NCBI GenBank assembly: GCA_965208775.1
Contig: OZ242360.1
Coordinates: 1,488,001-1,552,000 of the forward strand
Length of the DNA stretch: 64,000 nt
Source of the DNA: JAPOVO01 sp026708165
Lineage (GTDB): Bacteria > Chloroflexota > UBA11872 > VXNJ01
Direction: 5' to 3'
The notes beneath the pieces are model-generated. The model searched no databases and was not told the origin of the DNA. It was given only the letters and a program-made list of their open reading frames with translations. The position numbers and the translations under genes are program-made. Within the stretch, counting starts at the first letter, position 1; the number at the start of each line of letters is the position of its first letter. This document shows positions 33,017 to 42,040 of this stretch, one piece after another.

Positions 33017-33048
33017 TTCGACCCATCGACAAGCTCAGGGCAGGCAGG
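33017..33048. repeat. interspersed GAGCTTGTCGA-type repeat copy
   Basis: The segment contains TCGACAAGCTCAGGGCAGG (reverse complement CCTGCCCTGAGCTTGTCGA), which I recognise as the core of a short intergenic repeat common in several bacterial phyla and often mis-translated as FDKLRAG or STSSGQAG. It lies between two convergent genes, 8 bases after the methyltransferase stop. I found only this copy in the window. Confidence 0.55.
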
Positions 33049-33069
33049 ATCAGGGTGCGCGGTTTGGAT

Positions 33070-34110
33070 TCAGCCGGTCTTAAGCATCACCTTGGTGCCT
33101 TCGCCTGACTTGGCGGTCAGCACGGCCTTCTCCGCTTCCTCAAGCGGGAATGTGTGCGTGATGAGGGGATCGAGGCCGAGGTGGGACATCAAATCGAGAC
33201 AACGCGGGAACGTGTTTACCAGGAGGAAGCTGCCTTTAACGGTCAGCTCCTTGGCGAAGAAGTCGAACTGATTCAACTCCAGGCTCACTCCCGGATTCGC
33301 CACTCCCATCATCGCGACTGTTCCGCCCCTGCGGACCAGGTCCACGCACTGCCTCGCGGTTTGCGGTATTCCCGCCGCCTCGAAGCAGATGTCCGGCCCG
33401 ATGCCGCCTGTTTCGGCATAGAGAATCTCGCCGATGTCGTCGGTGAAAGGATCGAGACCGCGGTCGGCGCCGAGCTGTTCGGCGAGTCTGCGGCGTGCTT
33501 CTTGCGGTTCGGAGACAAATATCTTGGCCGCCCCCATCTGCCGGCACAGGCGGGCGATCATGAGGCCGATGCTGCCGCCGCCGGCTATGAAGATGTTGTC
33601 GCCGGGTTCGACTTCGGACCTGTCGACCGCGCGAAGCGAGCAGCCCAATGGCTCGCTGAGAGCGGCGAGCTTGAGCGAGACTTGATCGGGAACCTTGAAC
33701 AACGAGCGCTGATTCACGACGATGAACTCGGCCCACGAACCGCCCCGATCCAACTTGATCTTGTTAAGGCACATATTCGGACTGCCGCGCCGGCACAAGT
33801 CGCAGTTGCCGCAGTAGACCTGGGGTTGCGCGCTGACCCGGTCGCCCACCTCGAAGCCCGTGACCGACTCGCCGACGGCGCTGATGATGCCCGAAAACTC
33901 GTGCCCCAGGATCGCCGGCGGCGTAGGCTTGGAGATCACGTCGCCGAAATCCCAGCCGTCGAAATGGTGTAAGTCGGTCCCGCAGACGCCCGTGTATCTC
34001 ACTGCGACTTGGACGTCTTCGGGCCCCGGCGTCGGGATGGGCCGATCCTCGACGCGGATGTCGCCGACGCCGTATAGGAGCGCTGCTCGCATTTGCGTGG
34101 TATCAGTCAT
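33070..34110 (-). CDS. zinc-dependent medium-chain alcohol/polyol dehydrogenase
   Basis: A 346-residue NAD(P)-dependent dehydrogenase of the sorbitol/threonine dehydrogenase group. Catalytic zinc ligands are in YTGVCGTDLHHF and ILGHEFSG; the structural zinc is bound by the four Cys of CGNCDLCRRGSPNMC; the nucleotide fold is in NIFIAGGGSIGLMIARLC. The specific alcohol cannot be inferred. ATG 34110 is used; ATG 34092 is also possible. It stands alone and is convergent with the RsmC-like gene across the repeat. Confidence 0.88.
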   Translation of the reverse strand: MTDTTQMRAALLYGVGDIRVEDRPIPTPGPEDVQVAVRYTGVCGTDLHHFDGWDFGDVISKPTPPAILGHEFSGIISAVGESVTGFEVGDRVSAQPQVYCGNCDLCRRGSPNMCLNKIKLDRGGSWAEFIVVNQRSLFKVPDQVSLKLAALSEPLGCSLRAVDRSEVEPGDNIFIAGGGSIGLMIARLCRQMGAAKIFVSEPQEARRRLAEQLGADRGLDPFTDDIGEILYAETGGIGPDICFEAAGIPQTARQCVDLVRRGGTVAMMGVANPGVSLELNQFDFFAKELTVKGSFLLVNTFPRCLDLMSHLGLDPLITHTFPLEEAEKAVLTAKSGEGTKVMLKTG

Positions 34111-34339
34111 TTAACTGCGCCTGTCCAACTAACGTGCGATTGATCGGTTGCCGTGCATCGTACCTGATTCGGTTTTCACTCTTCCCGTTCGCTCGTAATC
34201 TGGGCGGCGGTAATAATGTTTGGATCCGGCGGCGCTTTTGCGACACGGCGCCGCTTGAACACTACTATTATCTTCTGGCACACAATTCTTAGACGAGCGC
34301 GATTGGGTGAGTCGCCGCTAAGGGAAGGCGCGGCCGTTT

Positions 34340-35362
34340 ATGGGCGATCAGAAAGACAGAGCGATCGATTCGGCGATAGCCCAAATCGAAAAACGTTTCG
34401 GCAAAGGCTCGATTCTCAAGATGGACGCCAATTCCTTGCCTGAGGTCGACGTAATCCCCACCGGTTCTATAGCTCTCGATCTCGCGCTTGGGGTTGGCGG
34501 CGTGCCACGGGGCCGGATCATAGAGATATTCGGACCGGAGTCATCGGGCAAGACGACTCTCGCGCAGCACATCATCGCCCAGGCCCAGAAACTCGGGGGG
34601 ACTACCGCCCTGATTGATGCCGAACATGCCTTCGACCCGACCTATGCCGCAAAATGCGGCGTAAATATCGACGAACTGCTCGTTTCCCAGCCGGGCATGG
34701 GCGAGGAGGCCCTGGAGATCGCCGAGGTCTTGGTCCGAAGCGACGCAGTCGACGTGGTTGCGATCGACTCGGTGGCGGCGCTCGTTCCGCGCGCCGAGAT
34801 CGAGGGCGACATGGGTGATTCGCACGTGGGATTGCAGGCGCGCCTGATGTCGCAGGCGTTGCGCAAGCTCACAAGCAGTATCAGCAGGTCGCGGTGCGTG
34901 GTGCTGTTTCTAAATCAGCTTCGCGAGAAGATCGGCGTCATGTTCGGCAATCCCGAGACGACCCCCGGCGGACGCGCCCTCAAGTTCTATTCGTCGGTCC
35001 GTCTCGATATCCGCCGCGTAGGCCAGCTAAAACGCGGATCGGAAGTCATCGGCAACAAAACCCGCGTAAGAGTCGTGAAAAACAAGGTCGCCCCGCCTTT
35101 CAAGGTCTGCGAGTTCGACCTGATGTACGACGGCGGGATTTCACACCAAGGCGGACTGATCGACCTGGGCTTGCAGAACGGCATCCTCACCAAGCGGGGC
35201 GCCTTTCTGTCTTATGGGGAGACCCGCTTCGGACAGGGACGCGAGGCGGCCAGAAGATTCCTACTTGATAACGTCGATATCGCCGAGAAGCTGGAGACGG
35301 AGATACGCGAAGCGGCCGTCGACAACGGGCTTGAGGCCGCGCCGGTGGCTCGAGGGCGTTGA
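34340..35362 (+). CDS. recA: recombinase RecA
   Basis: ATP-dependent strand-exchange protein and SOS co-protease. The Walker A GPESSGKTTLA is at about residues 65-75, then ALIDAEHAFDPTYA, Walker B VVAIDSVAALVPRAEIEGDM, and loop regions ending in FLNQLREKIGVMFGNPETT and GGRALKFYSSVRLDIRR. At 340 residues it has the normal length with a short C-terminal tail. recX does not follow; uspA-like and ggt genes do. I saw no clear LexA box in the 229 bases upstream. Confidence 0.97.
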   Translation: MGDQKDRAIDSAIAQIEKRFGKGSILKMDANSLPEVDVIPTGSIALDLALGVGGVPRGRIIEIFGPESSGKTTLAQHIIAQAQKLGGTTALIDAEHAFDPTYAAKCGVNIDELLVSQPGMGEEALEIAEVLVRSDAVDVVAIDSVAALVPRAEIEGDMGDSHVGLQARLMSQALRKLTSSISRSRCVVLFLNQLREKIGVMFGNPETTPGGRALKFYSSVRLDIRRVGQLKRGSEVIGNKTRVRVVKNKVAPPFKVCEFDLMYDGGISHQGGLIDLGLQNGILTKRGAFLSYGETRFGQGREAARRFLLDNVDIAEKLETEIREAAVDNGLEAAPVARGR

Positions 35363-35434
35363 GCTATGGGACCGTCGTCCCGGGAACGCGGCGTCGGGGG
35401 CTTGCAATACGACGCGGGAAGCCGTGTGAGCTAA

Positions 35435-35866
35435 ATGCCCAACGGCGGAGTCGTGGCGACTATCAATGGGGGGCATAACGACCAGCAGGTGCTGGCAGTT
35501 GCGGCCGAGGAAGCGACGCGAACACATAGGGACCTCACGCTCCTATATGTAATCGTTGTGGGCTGGGACCGTGGACTGGACCAGTCGGAAGCTTCGGCTC
35601 TACTGCGGTGCGACGAGATCGTCGCGAGCGCGGAAGAGTATCTCAAGCTCTCCTGCGGCCGAAAAAGCGCGGAAGCGAAGATTGTGCAGGCGCGGTCGGC
35701 CGGTGGTGGGATAGTGGAACTGGCGCGGCAAATCGAGGCCGATCTGGTGGTTATAGGCACCCCCCATCATCTCGGAGACGACGCGCTTGAATTGGGACCG
35801 ACCGCTACTTACGTGCTGCAACACGCTCCGTGCCGGGTGCTGGCCTCGTATGATCCGCTCGTTTGA
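35435..35866 (+). CDS. universal stress protein (UspA) family protein
   Basis: A 143-residue single-domain UspA-like protein. The fold is shown by the start VVATINGGHNDQQVLAVA, DLTLLYVIV, and the nucleotide-binding end EADLVVIGTPHH, then GPTATYVLQHAPCRVLASY, which resembles the GxxGx9G(S/T) motif but is imperfect, so ATP binding is uncertain. It follows recA by 72 bases and overlaps the ggt frame by about 4 bases. Confidence 0.7.
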   Translation: MPNGGVVATINGGHNDQQVLAVAAEEATRTHRDLTLLYVIVVGWDRGLDQSEASALLRCDEIVASAEEYLKLSCGRKSAEAKIVQARSAGGGIVELARQIEADLVVIGTPHHLGDDALELGPTATYVLQHAPCRVLASYDPLV

Positions 35867-37602
35867 GCGTGTCTGAAACCATGCAGGAGGACCTCGCCAA
35901 ACCCTCGGTCCTGTACACGTACAAGAGCGAAGCAGTCGCGGCGAGAGGGATGCTTGCTACGAAACATCCTCTGGCCAGCGCGGCGGGCGTCGAGATGCTG
36001 GAGGCCGGCGGCAACGCCGTAGACGCGGCGGTGGCCGCGTGTCTAGCGGTGAGCGTGGTGGAGCCCGCGATGAGCGGTATCGGCGGCGGCGGTTACATGA
36101 CGATTGCGAGTGGCGGCGCCGTTAAGGCGGTCGCTTTTCCGATGCGGGCCTCCGGTTCCGCCAGTGCCGAAATGTACCGTCTTACCGGCGAAGGCGCGGT
36201 GGGTAATTTTGGCTGGGACGAGGTCGAAGGCGACGAAAACTTGATGGGGCCGCTCTCGATTGCGGTTCCGGGCGCGGTGGCCGGGCTGTCGCTCGCGCTG
36301 GCGGAGTTTGGAACGATGTCGTGGGCCGAGGTCTGCGCTCCCGCGATAGCGCTCGCCCGCAATGGATTTCAGATCGACTGGCATGACGCGTTCGTTTTTG
36401 CGATGAACGCCGAGCGCGTCGCTGGCAACGAGGAGGCCGCGAGCGTCTTCCTGCCCAACGGACAAACGCCTAAAGGCGATGGCGTAAACCCTGGATGGTT
36501 CAAACAGCCGCAACTCGCCGCTACGCTTCAGGCTCTGGCCGACGCGGGACCGGCCGATTTCTACAAAGGCGACGTTGGGCGCGAAATGATCTCCGGGATC
36601 AGGCGTGTCGGGGGCATCCTGACCCTAGAGGACTTTGCGCGTTACGAGGCGAGAATTCGGGAGCCGTTATCCGCTTCGTATCGCGACGTGACGGTAAACG
36701 TGCCACCATTCGCCTGCGCCGGGCCGACGACCGTACAGACATTGAACGTGTACGACCGTTTCGACGCCGCAGGCATGGGTCACATGTCGTCGGAACGGCT
36801 GCATGCGTACATCTGCGCTGCGAAGCTGGCGTTCGCCGACCGGTTCGAGTACATGGCCGATCCTGAATTCGTCGACGTTCCGTGGGAGGGGCTGGTTTCG
36901 CCGGACTATGCCGCCGAGCGGTCCGAGGCTGTAGCGGCGGGACGGGTAACGCCTCCCGAATTCACACCGGGTGATCCATTGCGCTTTCAGACAGGCATTG
37001 GCGCTATGGGCGGGGGCAAGGGCGCCGGGGCGTCGGGCAGCACCACGCATCTCTGCGCCGCCGACGACCAGGGGAACTTTGTCTCCCTTACCAATACGCT
37101 GATGGCTGGGTTCGGGTCCGGCGTCGTTCCCGAAGGCACCGGCGTGGTGATGAACAACGGGATGATGTGGTTCGATCCGGTGCCTGGCCGACCGAACTCG
37201 ATTGCCCCGTTCAAGCAGGGCCTCAACAACATGACTCCCGCAGTAGTTACGCGCGGCGGAGAGCCGTACCTGGCCGTCGGAGCGTCGGGAGGGCGGAGGA
37301 TTACCAACGCGGTAACGCAGATAATGTCGAACGTAATCGACCACGGAATGGGAGTTCAGGAAGCCATCGCCGCGCCGAGAGTCGATTGCAGCACTGATTG
37401 GATATCGGTTGACGACAGGTTTTCGCCGGAGGTCATCGAGAATCTGCGGCGACGGGGCCACGTTATGCGCTTGCTTACCCAAGCGTATTCGGCGGGATTC
37501 GCGCTCTTCGCGAGTCCGACGGCTATCTTGTGGGACGAAGACCAGCGAGTCCTGCGCGGCGGCGTGGACGTATTCCACGGAGCTGAGGCCCGAGGCCTCT
37601 AG
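35863..37602 (+). CDS. ggt: gamma-glutamyltransferase
   Basis: Autoprocessing N-terminal-nucleophile hydrolase that cleaves gamma-glutamyl compounds such as glutathione. Typical blocks are GMLATKHPLASAAGVEML, EAGGNAVDAAVAACLA, MSGIGGGGYMTIASGG and, at the processing point, GSTTHLCAADDQGNFVSLT, where the first Thr of TTH (about 394) should be the nucleophile. Later SIAPFKQGLNNMTPAVV and AVGASGGRRITNAVTQIM are conserved. No signal peptide is evident, so it may be cytoplasmic. The start could be TTG 35863 (overlapping the Usp stop), GTG 35869 or ATG 35881. Confidence 0.92.
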   Translation: MSVSETMQEDLAKPSVLYTYKSEAVAARGMLATKHPLASAAGVEMLEAGGNAVDAAVAACLAVSVVEPAMSGIGGGGYMTIASGGAVKAVAFPMRASGSASAEMYRLTGEGAVGNFGWDEVEGDENLMGPLSIAVPGAVAGLSLALAEFGTMSWAEVCAPAIALARNGFQIDWHDAFVFAMNAERVAGNEEAASVFLPNGQTPKGDGVNPGWFKQPQLAATLQALADAGPADFYKGDVGREMISGIRRVGGILTLEDFARYEARIREPLSASYRDVTVNVPPFACAGPTTVQTLNVYDRFDAAGMGHMSSERLHAYICAAKLAFADRFEYMADPEFVDVPWEGLVSPDYAAERSEAVAAGRVTPPEFTPGDPLRFQTGIGAMGGGKGAGASGSTTHLCAADDQGNFVSLTNTLMAGFGSGVVPEGTGVVMNNGMMWFDPVPGRPNSIAPFKQGLNNMTPAVVTRGGEPYLAVGASGGRRITNAVTQIMSNVIDHGMGVQEAIAAPRVDCSTDWISVDDRFSPEVIENLRRRGHVMRLLTQAYSAGFALFASPTAILWDEDQRVLRGGVDVFHGAEARGL

Positions 37603-37757
37603 CGGCTTTCAGCAGAACCGCAGGTAAGTCCGAGCCGTATTAATTTCGGGAGCCCCGGTCGGCTGTGGATCTGATCGGGATATCGTTGATTGAGGCTTCG
37701 GAGTCTATCTTTTCGTGACCTTTCCAATTTCATGAGTTACAAGATGATTGAGACGAA

Positions 37758-39140
37758 ATGCGATTCATGACGCGCCGCAGGGCGCTCGCGATGGCGGCGG
37801 GCGCAGCGGCGTCCGCTATCGCGGCTTGCAACGGGCAGTCCGCGTCCGAGCCGGTAGCGGTGGAGGGCACCTCGACGCAGACTGCGACCAGCGCCGCCAA
37901 AGCCTCCACGCCGGAGCCAGCGAAGACGCAACCGCCGGCGACCGAAGCTTCCACTCCCGAGTCGGAAAGGGCACCCACTCAAAAGGCGGATGCCGACCCT
38001 ACCCCCCGCCCGACAACGAAGGTAGTCGCTCAAGTTACGGCGACGCCGTCCGCTGTGGAGCTTGTGCCCCTTTCGAGCGCAGAGCGAGGGCTCGCCGATC
38101 AATGGAACCGCGAGGGATGGACGACGGCGTTTTCAAAGAAAACCATCGATCTTCACGAAGTCCTATCAGGCGGCGTTACCCGAAACGGCATTCCGCCGAT
38201 TCGCGACCCTCGGTTCGTTTCGCTCGAGCGGGGAGACAGGGTCTACAACGATCTGGAGCCAGTCATAGCCTTCGATCTGAACGGCGAGGCCAGAGCATAC
38301 CCGCTGCAAGTCCTCACGTGGCATGAAATCGTTAACGACGAGGTGGGGGGCGAGCCAGTGCTGATTACCTTCTGCCCGTTGTGCAACACGGCGTTGTCGT
38401 TTTTGCGGCAAGTGGACGGCCGGATATTCACGTTTGGGACGACCGGCAAGCTGCGGGCCAGCAATCTGATCATGTGGGACGAGGAGACGGAGTCTTGGTG
38501 GCAGCAGGTTACCGGCGACGCCATTGCGGGCGAAATGGCCGGATCCGAGCTTACGTTCTTGCCGTCGGCGATCGTTTCCTGGGGAGACTTCAAGTCGACC
38601 TTCCCGACCGGCGCGGTGCTCAGCCAGAACACCGGCTATAACCGGCCTTACGGCAGAAATCCCTACGGCGGCTACGACTCCATCGAAGACACTCCGTTTC
38701 TGTTTGACCGCAAGCTGGACGAGCGTCTGAAGCCCGTCGAGCGGGTTGTGACGGTCAGCATCGGCGGGAGCGACGCGGCCTATCCTTACCTCGAACTCGA
38801 AAAGCAGAGCGTCGTCTACGACACCGTCGGCGGCAAGGAGATCGTGGTCTTGTGGGCGCCGGGGACGGTATCAGCGATGGACAGCAGCATTATCGTGGAA
38901 TCCAGGGACGTTGGAGGCACGGGAGTCTTCGTTCCACTGGCTGATGGAAAGCGCGTAACGCTGAAATGGATGGACGGCCGCTTCGTCGACGAGGAGACGG
39001 GCAGCGAATGGAACGTGCTTGGTTTCGCCATGGCCGGACCACTCGAGGGCAAGCGTCTGGAGCCTGTCGTTCACGGGGACCATTTCTGGTTTTCGTGGGC
39101 AGCGTTCCGCCCCGAAACGAGGATCTTTAGAGCCGGGTAG
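37758..39140 (+). CDS. DUF3179 lipoprotein
   Basis: A 460-residue exported lipoprotein. The leader has a twin-arginine-like start (MTRRRALAMAAG) and a lipobox at SAIAAC. A Thr/Pro/Ala-rich linker (about residues 30-100) leads to the DUF3179 domain with AYPLQVLTWHEIVNDEVGG, TFCPLCNTALSF, FGTTGKLRASNLIMWDEET, ESWWQQVTGDAIAG and LSQNTGYNRPYGRNPYGGYD. The conserved CPLC and other His residues may hold a metal. Function of the family is unknown. Start is ATG 37758 or ATG 37767. Common in marine and soil bacteria and archaea. Confidence 0.85.
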   Translation: MRFMTRRRALAMAAGAAASAIAACNGQSASEPVAVEGTSTQTATSAAKASTPEPAKTQPPATEASTPESERAPTQKADADPTPRPTTKVVAQVTATPSAVELVPLSSAERGLADQWNREGWTTAFSKKTIDLHEVLSGGVTRNGIPPIRDPRFVSLERGDRVYNDLEPVIAFDLNGEARAYPLQVLTWHEIVNDEVGGEPVLITFCPLCNTALSFLRQVDGRIFTFGTTGKLRASNLIMWDEETESWWQQVTGDAIAGEMAGSELTFLPSAIVSWGDFKSTFPTGAVLSQNTGYNRPYGRNPYGGYDSIEDTPFLFDRKLDERLKPVERVVTVSIGGSDAAYPYLELEKQSVVYDTVGGKEIVVLWAPGTVSAMDSSIIVESRDVGGTGVFVPLADGKRVTLKWMDGRFVDEETGSEWNVLGFAMAGPLEGKRLEPVVHGDHFWFSWAAFRPETRIFRAG

Positions 39141-39163
39141 CTCAGGTGCGGGCTAGCCCGGCT
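39131..39163. terminator. candidate hairpin between convergent genes
   Basis: AGCCGGG (39131-39137) can pair with CCCGGCT (39157-39163), with a nested 12-bp palindrome CGGGCTAGCCCG at 39149-39160. It lies between the converging DUF3179 and ddl genes. No T-tract follows, so terminator function is uncertain. Confidence 0.35.
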
Positions 39164-39184
39164 AACGCGTCTCGGCGTGCGCGA

Positions 39185-40282
39185 CTACGGCGTGATCCGC
39201 AATTCAGAGCGTTCACGAAAGCGCTCCAGTCCAAGCTCGATCAGCCTGTCGACCAGCTCGGCGTAGGGAATCCCGGACGCTTCCCATAGCTTGGCGTACA
39301 TGCTTATCTGGGTGAAGCCGGGAATGGTATTGGCCTCAAGGACGAAGATCTTTTCGTCCGCCCGCCGGAGTAGGAAGTCCACGCGGGCCATCCCGGAAAT
39401 GTCGAGGGTGGTGAACACCTCGACCGCCGTAGCCCTGATTCGATCGTGCAAGTCGTCGGGCAGGTCAGCCGGTATGACCGTGCGGGAGCGGTCGTCGAAG
39501 TACTTGGACTCGTAATCGTAGAACTCGCCGGCGGGGAATATCTCGCCGCAAATCGAGGCCTCGGGCCGGTCGTTGCCGAGCACCGAGCATTCGATTTCGC
39601 GCGCGTCTTCGACGGCCTGCTCGACGAGGATGCGCCGGTCGTACTGGGCCGCCAAATCCATCGCCGGGGCAAACTCGGAGGCGTTATGGACTTTGGAAAT
39701 GCCGACGCTGGAACCGAGGTTGGCAGGCTTTACGAACACCGGATAGCCGAACTCGCCGGCGATCCGGGCGGCGACAGCGTCGGGTCGGGAACGCCAATCG
39801 ATGGCGAGCAGCAGACTGTACGGAGAGACGTTCAGGCCCGCCTGCGATAGAAGCGCCTTCATAACGGCTTTGTCCATGCCCACGGCCGATCCCAGCACAC
39901 CGGCTCCCACGTAGGGAATGCCGGCCATTTCGAGCAAGCCTTGCACCGTCCCGTCTTCCCCGTAAGGGCCGTGCAGCACCGGGAAAACGATGTCCAGCTT
40001 GGAAACGGCGTCCGGTTGCGAGTCGCCGCGTACCGAGAGGAGCCCATGCCGCTCGCTCTGCACAACGCTTTCTCCGGCGTCCTGATTGTCAGCGTCGTCA
40101 GAGAGCTCTTTCATCGGGTTTTCGGTAAGCAGCCATCGACCGTCCCGATCGATCCCGATCTCGGTTACGTCGTACTTGTCGCGGTCGAGCGCCGCCAGGA
40201 CCGACTTGGCCGACAGCAGCGAAATCTCGTGCTCGCCCGATCTCCCGCCGAATAGAACGCCGACGCGAAGCTTCCGCTTCAC
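39185..40282 (-). CDS. ddl: D-alanine--D-alanine ligase
   Basis: ATP-grasp enzyme that joins two D-Ala for the peptidoglycan stem. The start VGVLFGGRSGEHEISLLSAK is diagnostic, followed by VFPVLHGPYGEDGTVQGLLE, PYVGAGVLGSAVGMDKAVMK, PVFVKPANLGSSVGISKV and the late MARVDFLLR, then VLEANTIPGFT. At 365 residues it has the usual length. GTG 40282 overlaps the pyrE stop as GTGA, giving translational coupling with pyrE. Confidence 0.95.
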   Translation of the reverse strand: MKRKLRVGVLFGGRSGEHEISLLSAKSVLAALDRDKYDVTEIGIDRDGRWLLTENPMKELSDDADNQDAGESVVQSERHGLLSVRGDSQPDAVSKLDIVFPVLHGPYGEDGTVQGLLEMAGIPYVGAGVLGSAVGMDKAVMKALLSQAGLNVSPYSLLLAIDWRSRPDAVAARIAGEFGYPVFVKPANLGSSVGISKVHNASEFAPAMDLAAQYDRRILVEQAVEDAREIECSVLGNDRPEASICGEIFPAGEFYDYESKYFDDRSRTVIPADLPDDLHDRIRATAVEVFTTLDISGMARVDFLLRRADEKIFVLEANTIPGFTQISMYAKLWEASGIPYAELVDRLIELGLERFRERSELRITP

Positions 40283-40872
40283 GGCGCGATCCCAAGCTGC
40301 GAGCTGGTGAAGAGCGGTCGCAACTCAAGGTCCTGCTCGGAGAATTTGAGTTGCGCGCCTTCTTCGCGGTCGAGCACGCAGATGACCACGTCGAGCTCGA
40401 CACCGAATTTTCTGAGGTGGTCCGCCGCCGTTAGCGCCTGGTTGCCCGACGTTATAACGTCTTCGACCAGAACGACGCGCTCGCCTACAGCGATCTGCCC
40501 CTCGAAGTGCCGACCGGTGCCGTAAGCCTTTGGTTTTCGTCGGACAATCACGTAGGGCAGATTACCGACGAGACACATGCACGCCACCAGAGGGACCGCG
40601 CCAAGCTCGGGGCCGGCCAGCCGGTCCACGTCGTCTGGAACGAGATTGAGCAGCTCGGTCGTTACATCGCGCAGCAGGTCGGGTCTTGTCTCGAAGAGGT
40701 ACTTGTCGAGGTAGTAGTCACTCCTCGTCCCGGAGCTTAGGAGAAAGTCGCCCTTGAGGAGGGCTGCCTCAACGAGCCGGTCTCCGAGTTGCTTGAGTTT
40801 TGCTTGCAGAGGTTGGTCGGATTCGGAAGGCGCGGGGACCTCACCCTCGTTTTCGGCGTCGGTAACCGTCAT
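40279..40872 (-). CDS. pyrE: orotate phosphoribosyltransferase
   Basis: Forms OMP from orotate and PRPP in pyrimidine synthesis. The PRPP-binding motif is VVLVEDVITSGNQAL; other family blocks are GDFLLSSGTRSDYYLDKY, LAGPELGAVPLV and VIVRRKPKAYGTG. At 197 residues it carries about 24 extra N-terminal residues. It is the first gene of a two-gene unit with ddl, which ties nucleotide and cell-wall precursor synthesis. Confidence 0.93.
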   Translation of the reverse strand: MTVTDAENEGEVPAPSESDQPLQAKLKQLGDRLVEAALLKGDFLLSSGTRSDYYLDKYLFETRPDLLRDVTTELLNLVPDDVDRLAGPELGAVPLVACMCLVGNLPYVIVRRKPKAYGTGRHFEGQIAVGERVVLVEDVITSGNQALTAADHLRKFGVELDVVICVLDREEGAQLKFSEQDLELRPLFTSSQLGIAP

Positions 40873-41025
40873 GTCAATTAGATGCTACAGCGCTCCGATT
40901 GAGTCTGTCTGATTGAACCGATGTTATCAGTCCTCTTCTTCAGAGTTGTTCGCACGAGGTTCTTATCACACGTAATATGACTTCGACTCGACAATCGGGC
41001 AAAAACGTGGAAGTGGAGGCGGAAG

Positions 41026-41973
41026 TTGCGCGCTAGAGACGTATCTGCCGTCGGCGTGGTGGGCGCCGGTCTGATGGGGCACGCGCTGGCCCTGGAATTC
41101 GCGCGAGCCGGATATGAGGTTTGGCTAAACGACGAGTCGAAGTCGCAGCTCGACTCAGCCCCGGAGCGAATCCGGAAGGCGGTTTCCGTCTTGGCGGAGG
41201 TTGGACTTGCCGAGACCGACGATGCCGGCCCGATTCTCGAACGCATTACCCGCACATCCGATCTGAGAGTCCTGGCCGAGGCGTCAAACTTCGTGGTCGA
41301 GGCCGTGGCGGAGGACCTGGCAGTCAAGCACGAGGTGTTTTCCGACTTGGACAGGTATTGTGCAGACGACGTGATTCTGGCCAGCAACACCTCGGCCATA
41401 AGTCCGACGGCTATCGGAAACGCGACCAGGCGGCCCGACCGGGTTGTCGTCACGCACTATTTCAACCCCCCTTACCTGCTTCCGGCCGTCGAGGTCGTTC
41501 CAGGCAGGCAGACCTCACCCGAAACCGTCCGTACGACCGTCGAGATTTGCCGGTCCATCGGTAAGACGCCCGCCGTCCTGGAGACCGAAATCGCCGGCTT
41601 TGTGGTCAACAGGCTCCAGTTCGCTCTCTACCGCGAGGCCCTATCCCTGGTTGAAGAGGGAATCGTCAAACCGGAGGACCTGGACAATCTTGTCGTGAGC
41701 AGCATCGGCAACCGGTTGGGCGTTTACGGTCCTTTCAGGATCGCCGATCTTGCGGGGCTGGACGTTTATGAAGCGATATGCCACAACGTGTTTCCCCTGT
41801 TGAGTAACGCAGATGCGCCGGCGGACGGACTGCGCAGGCTAGTTGCGTCGGGGCGTCTTGGAGCGAAATCGGGGCGGGGCGTTTTTGACTGGCCGCCGGA
41901 GGCGGCGGCTGAGGTCACGGGTGCGCTGGCGCGCCACGCCGCAGCCATGTTGGGAGGGCGGACTTCCGATTAG
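41026..41973 (+). CDS. 3-hydroxyacyl-CoA dehydrogenase family protein
   Basis: A 315-residue NAD-dependent dehydrogenase. The dinucleotide motif is VGVVGAGLMGHALALEFARA; ASNTSAISPTAIGNA and VVVTHYFNPPYLLPAVEVVP (with the catalytic His) and GFVVNRLQFALYREALSLVE complete the short-chain hydroxyacyl-CoA dehydrogenase pattern. It could act in beta-oxidation, butanoate metabolism or as a lambda-crystallin-like L-gulonate dehydrogenase. TTG 41026 is supported by GGAGG 6 bases upstream. It is convergent with ctaA. Confidence 0.85.
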   Translation: MRARDVSAVGVVGAGLMGHALALEFARAGYEVWLNDESKSQLDSAPERIRKAVSVLAEVGLAETDDAGPILERITRTSDLRVLAEASNFVVEAVAEDLAVKHEVFSDLDRYCADDVILASNTSAISPTAIGNATRRPDRVVVTHYFNPPYLLPAVEVVPGRQTSPETVRTTVEICRSIGKTPAVLETEIAGFVVNRLQFALYREALSLVEEGIVKPEDLDNLVVSSIGNRLGVYGPFRIADLAGLDVYEAICHNVFPLLSNADAPADGLRRLVASGRLGAKSGRGVFDWPPEAAAEVTGALARHAAAMLGGRTSD

Positions 41974-41999
41974 GCCGACGCGGGCGGCGGTTCGTCGGC
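41974..41999. terminator. candidate bidirectional terminator hairpin
   Basis: GCCGACG (41974-41980) pairs with CGTCGGC (41993-41999) around a 12-base loop, directly after the stop of the hydroxyacyl-CoA dehydrogenase gene and before the converging ctaA stop. There is no T-tract. Confidence 0.4.
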
Positions 42000-42040
42000 G
42001 CGGCTAGGAGCTGTCCGTTAGCCCCGAGCGAGCCTGCTGT

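Noticed and set aside
33154..33972. 272-codon plus-strand frame opposite the zinc dehydrogenase
   Set aside because: Shadow of a strong gene, no motif.
34111..34339. LexA/SOS box ahead of recA
   Set aside because: No GAAC-N4-GTTC or similar palindrome found; weak -35/-10-like pairs were below a useful threshold.
36667..37578. 303-codon antisense frame within ggt
   Set aside because: No motif, and ggt is clear in the other strand.
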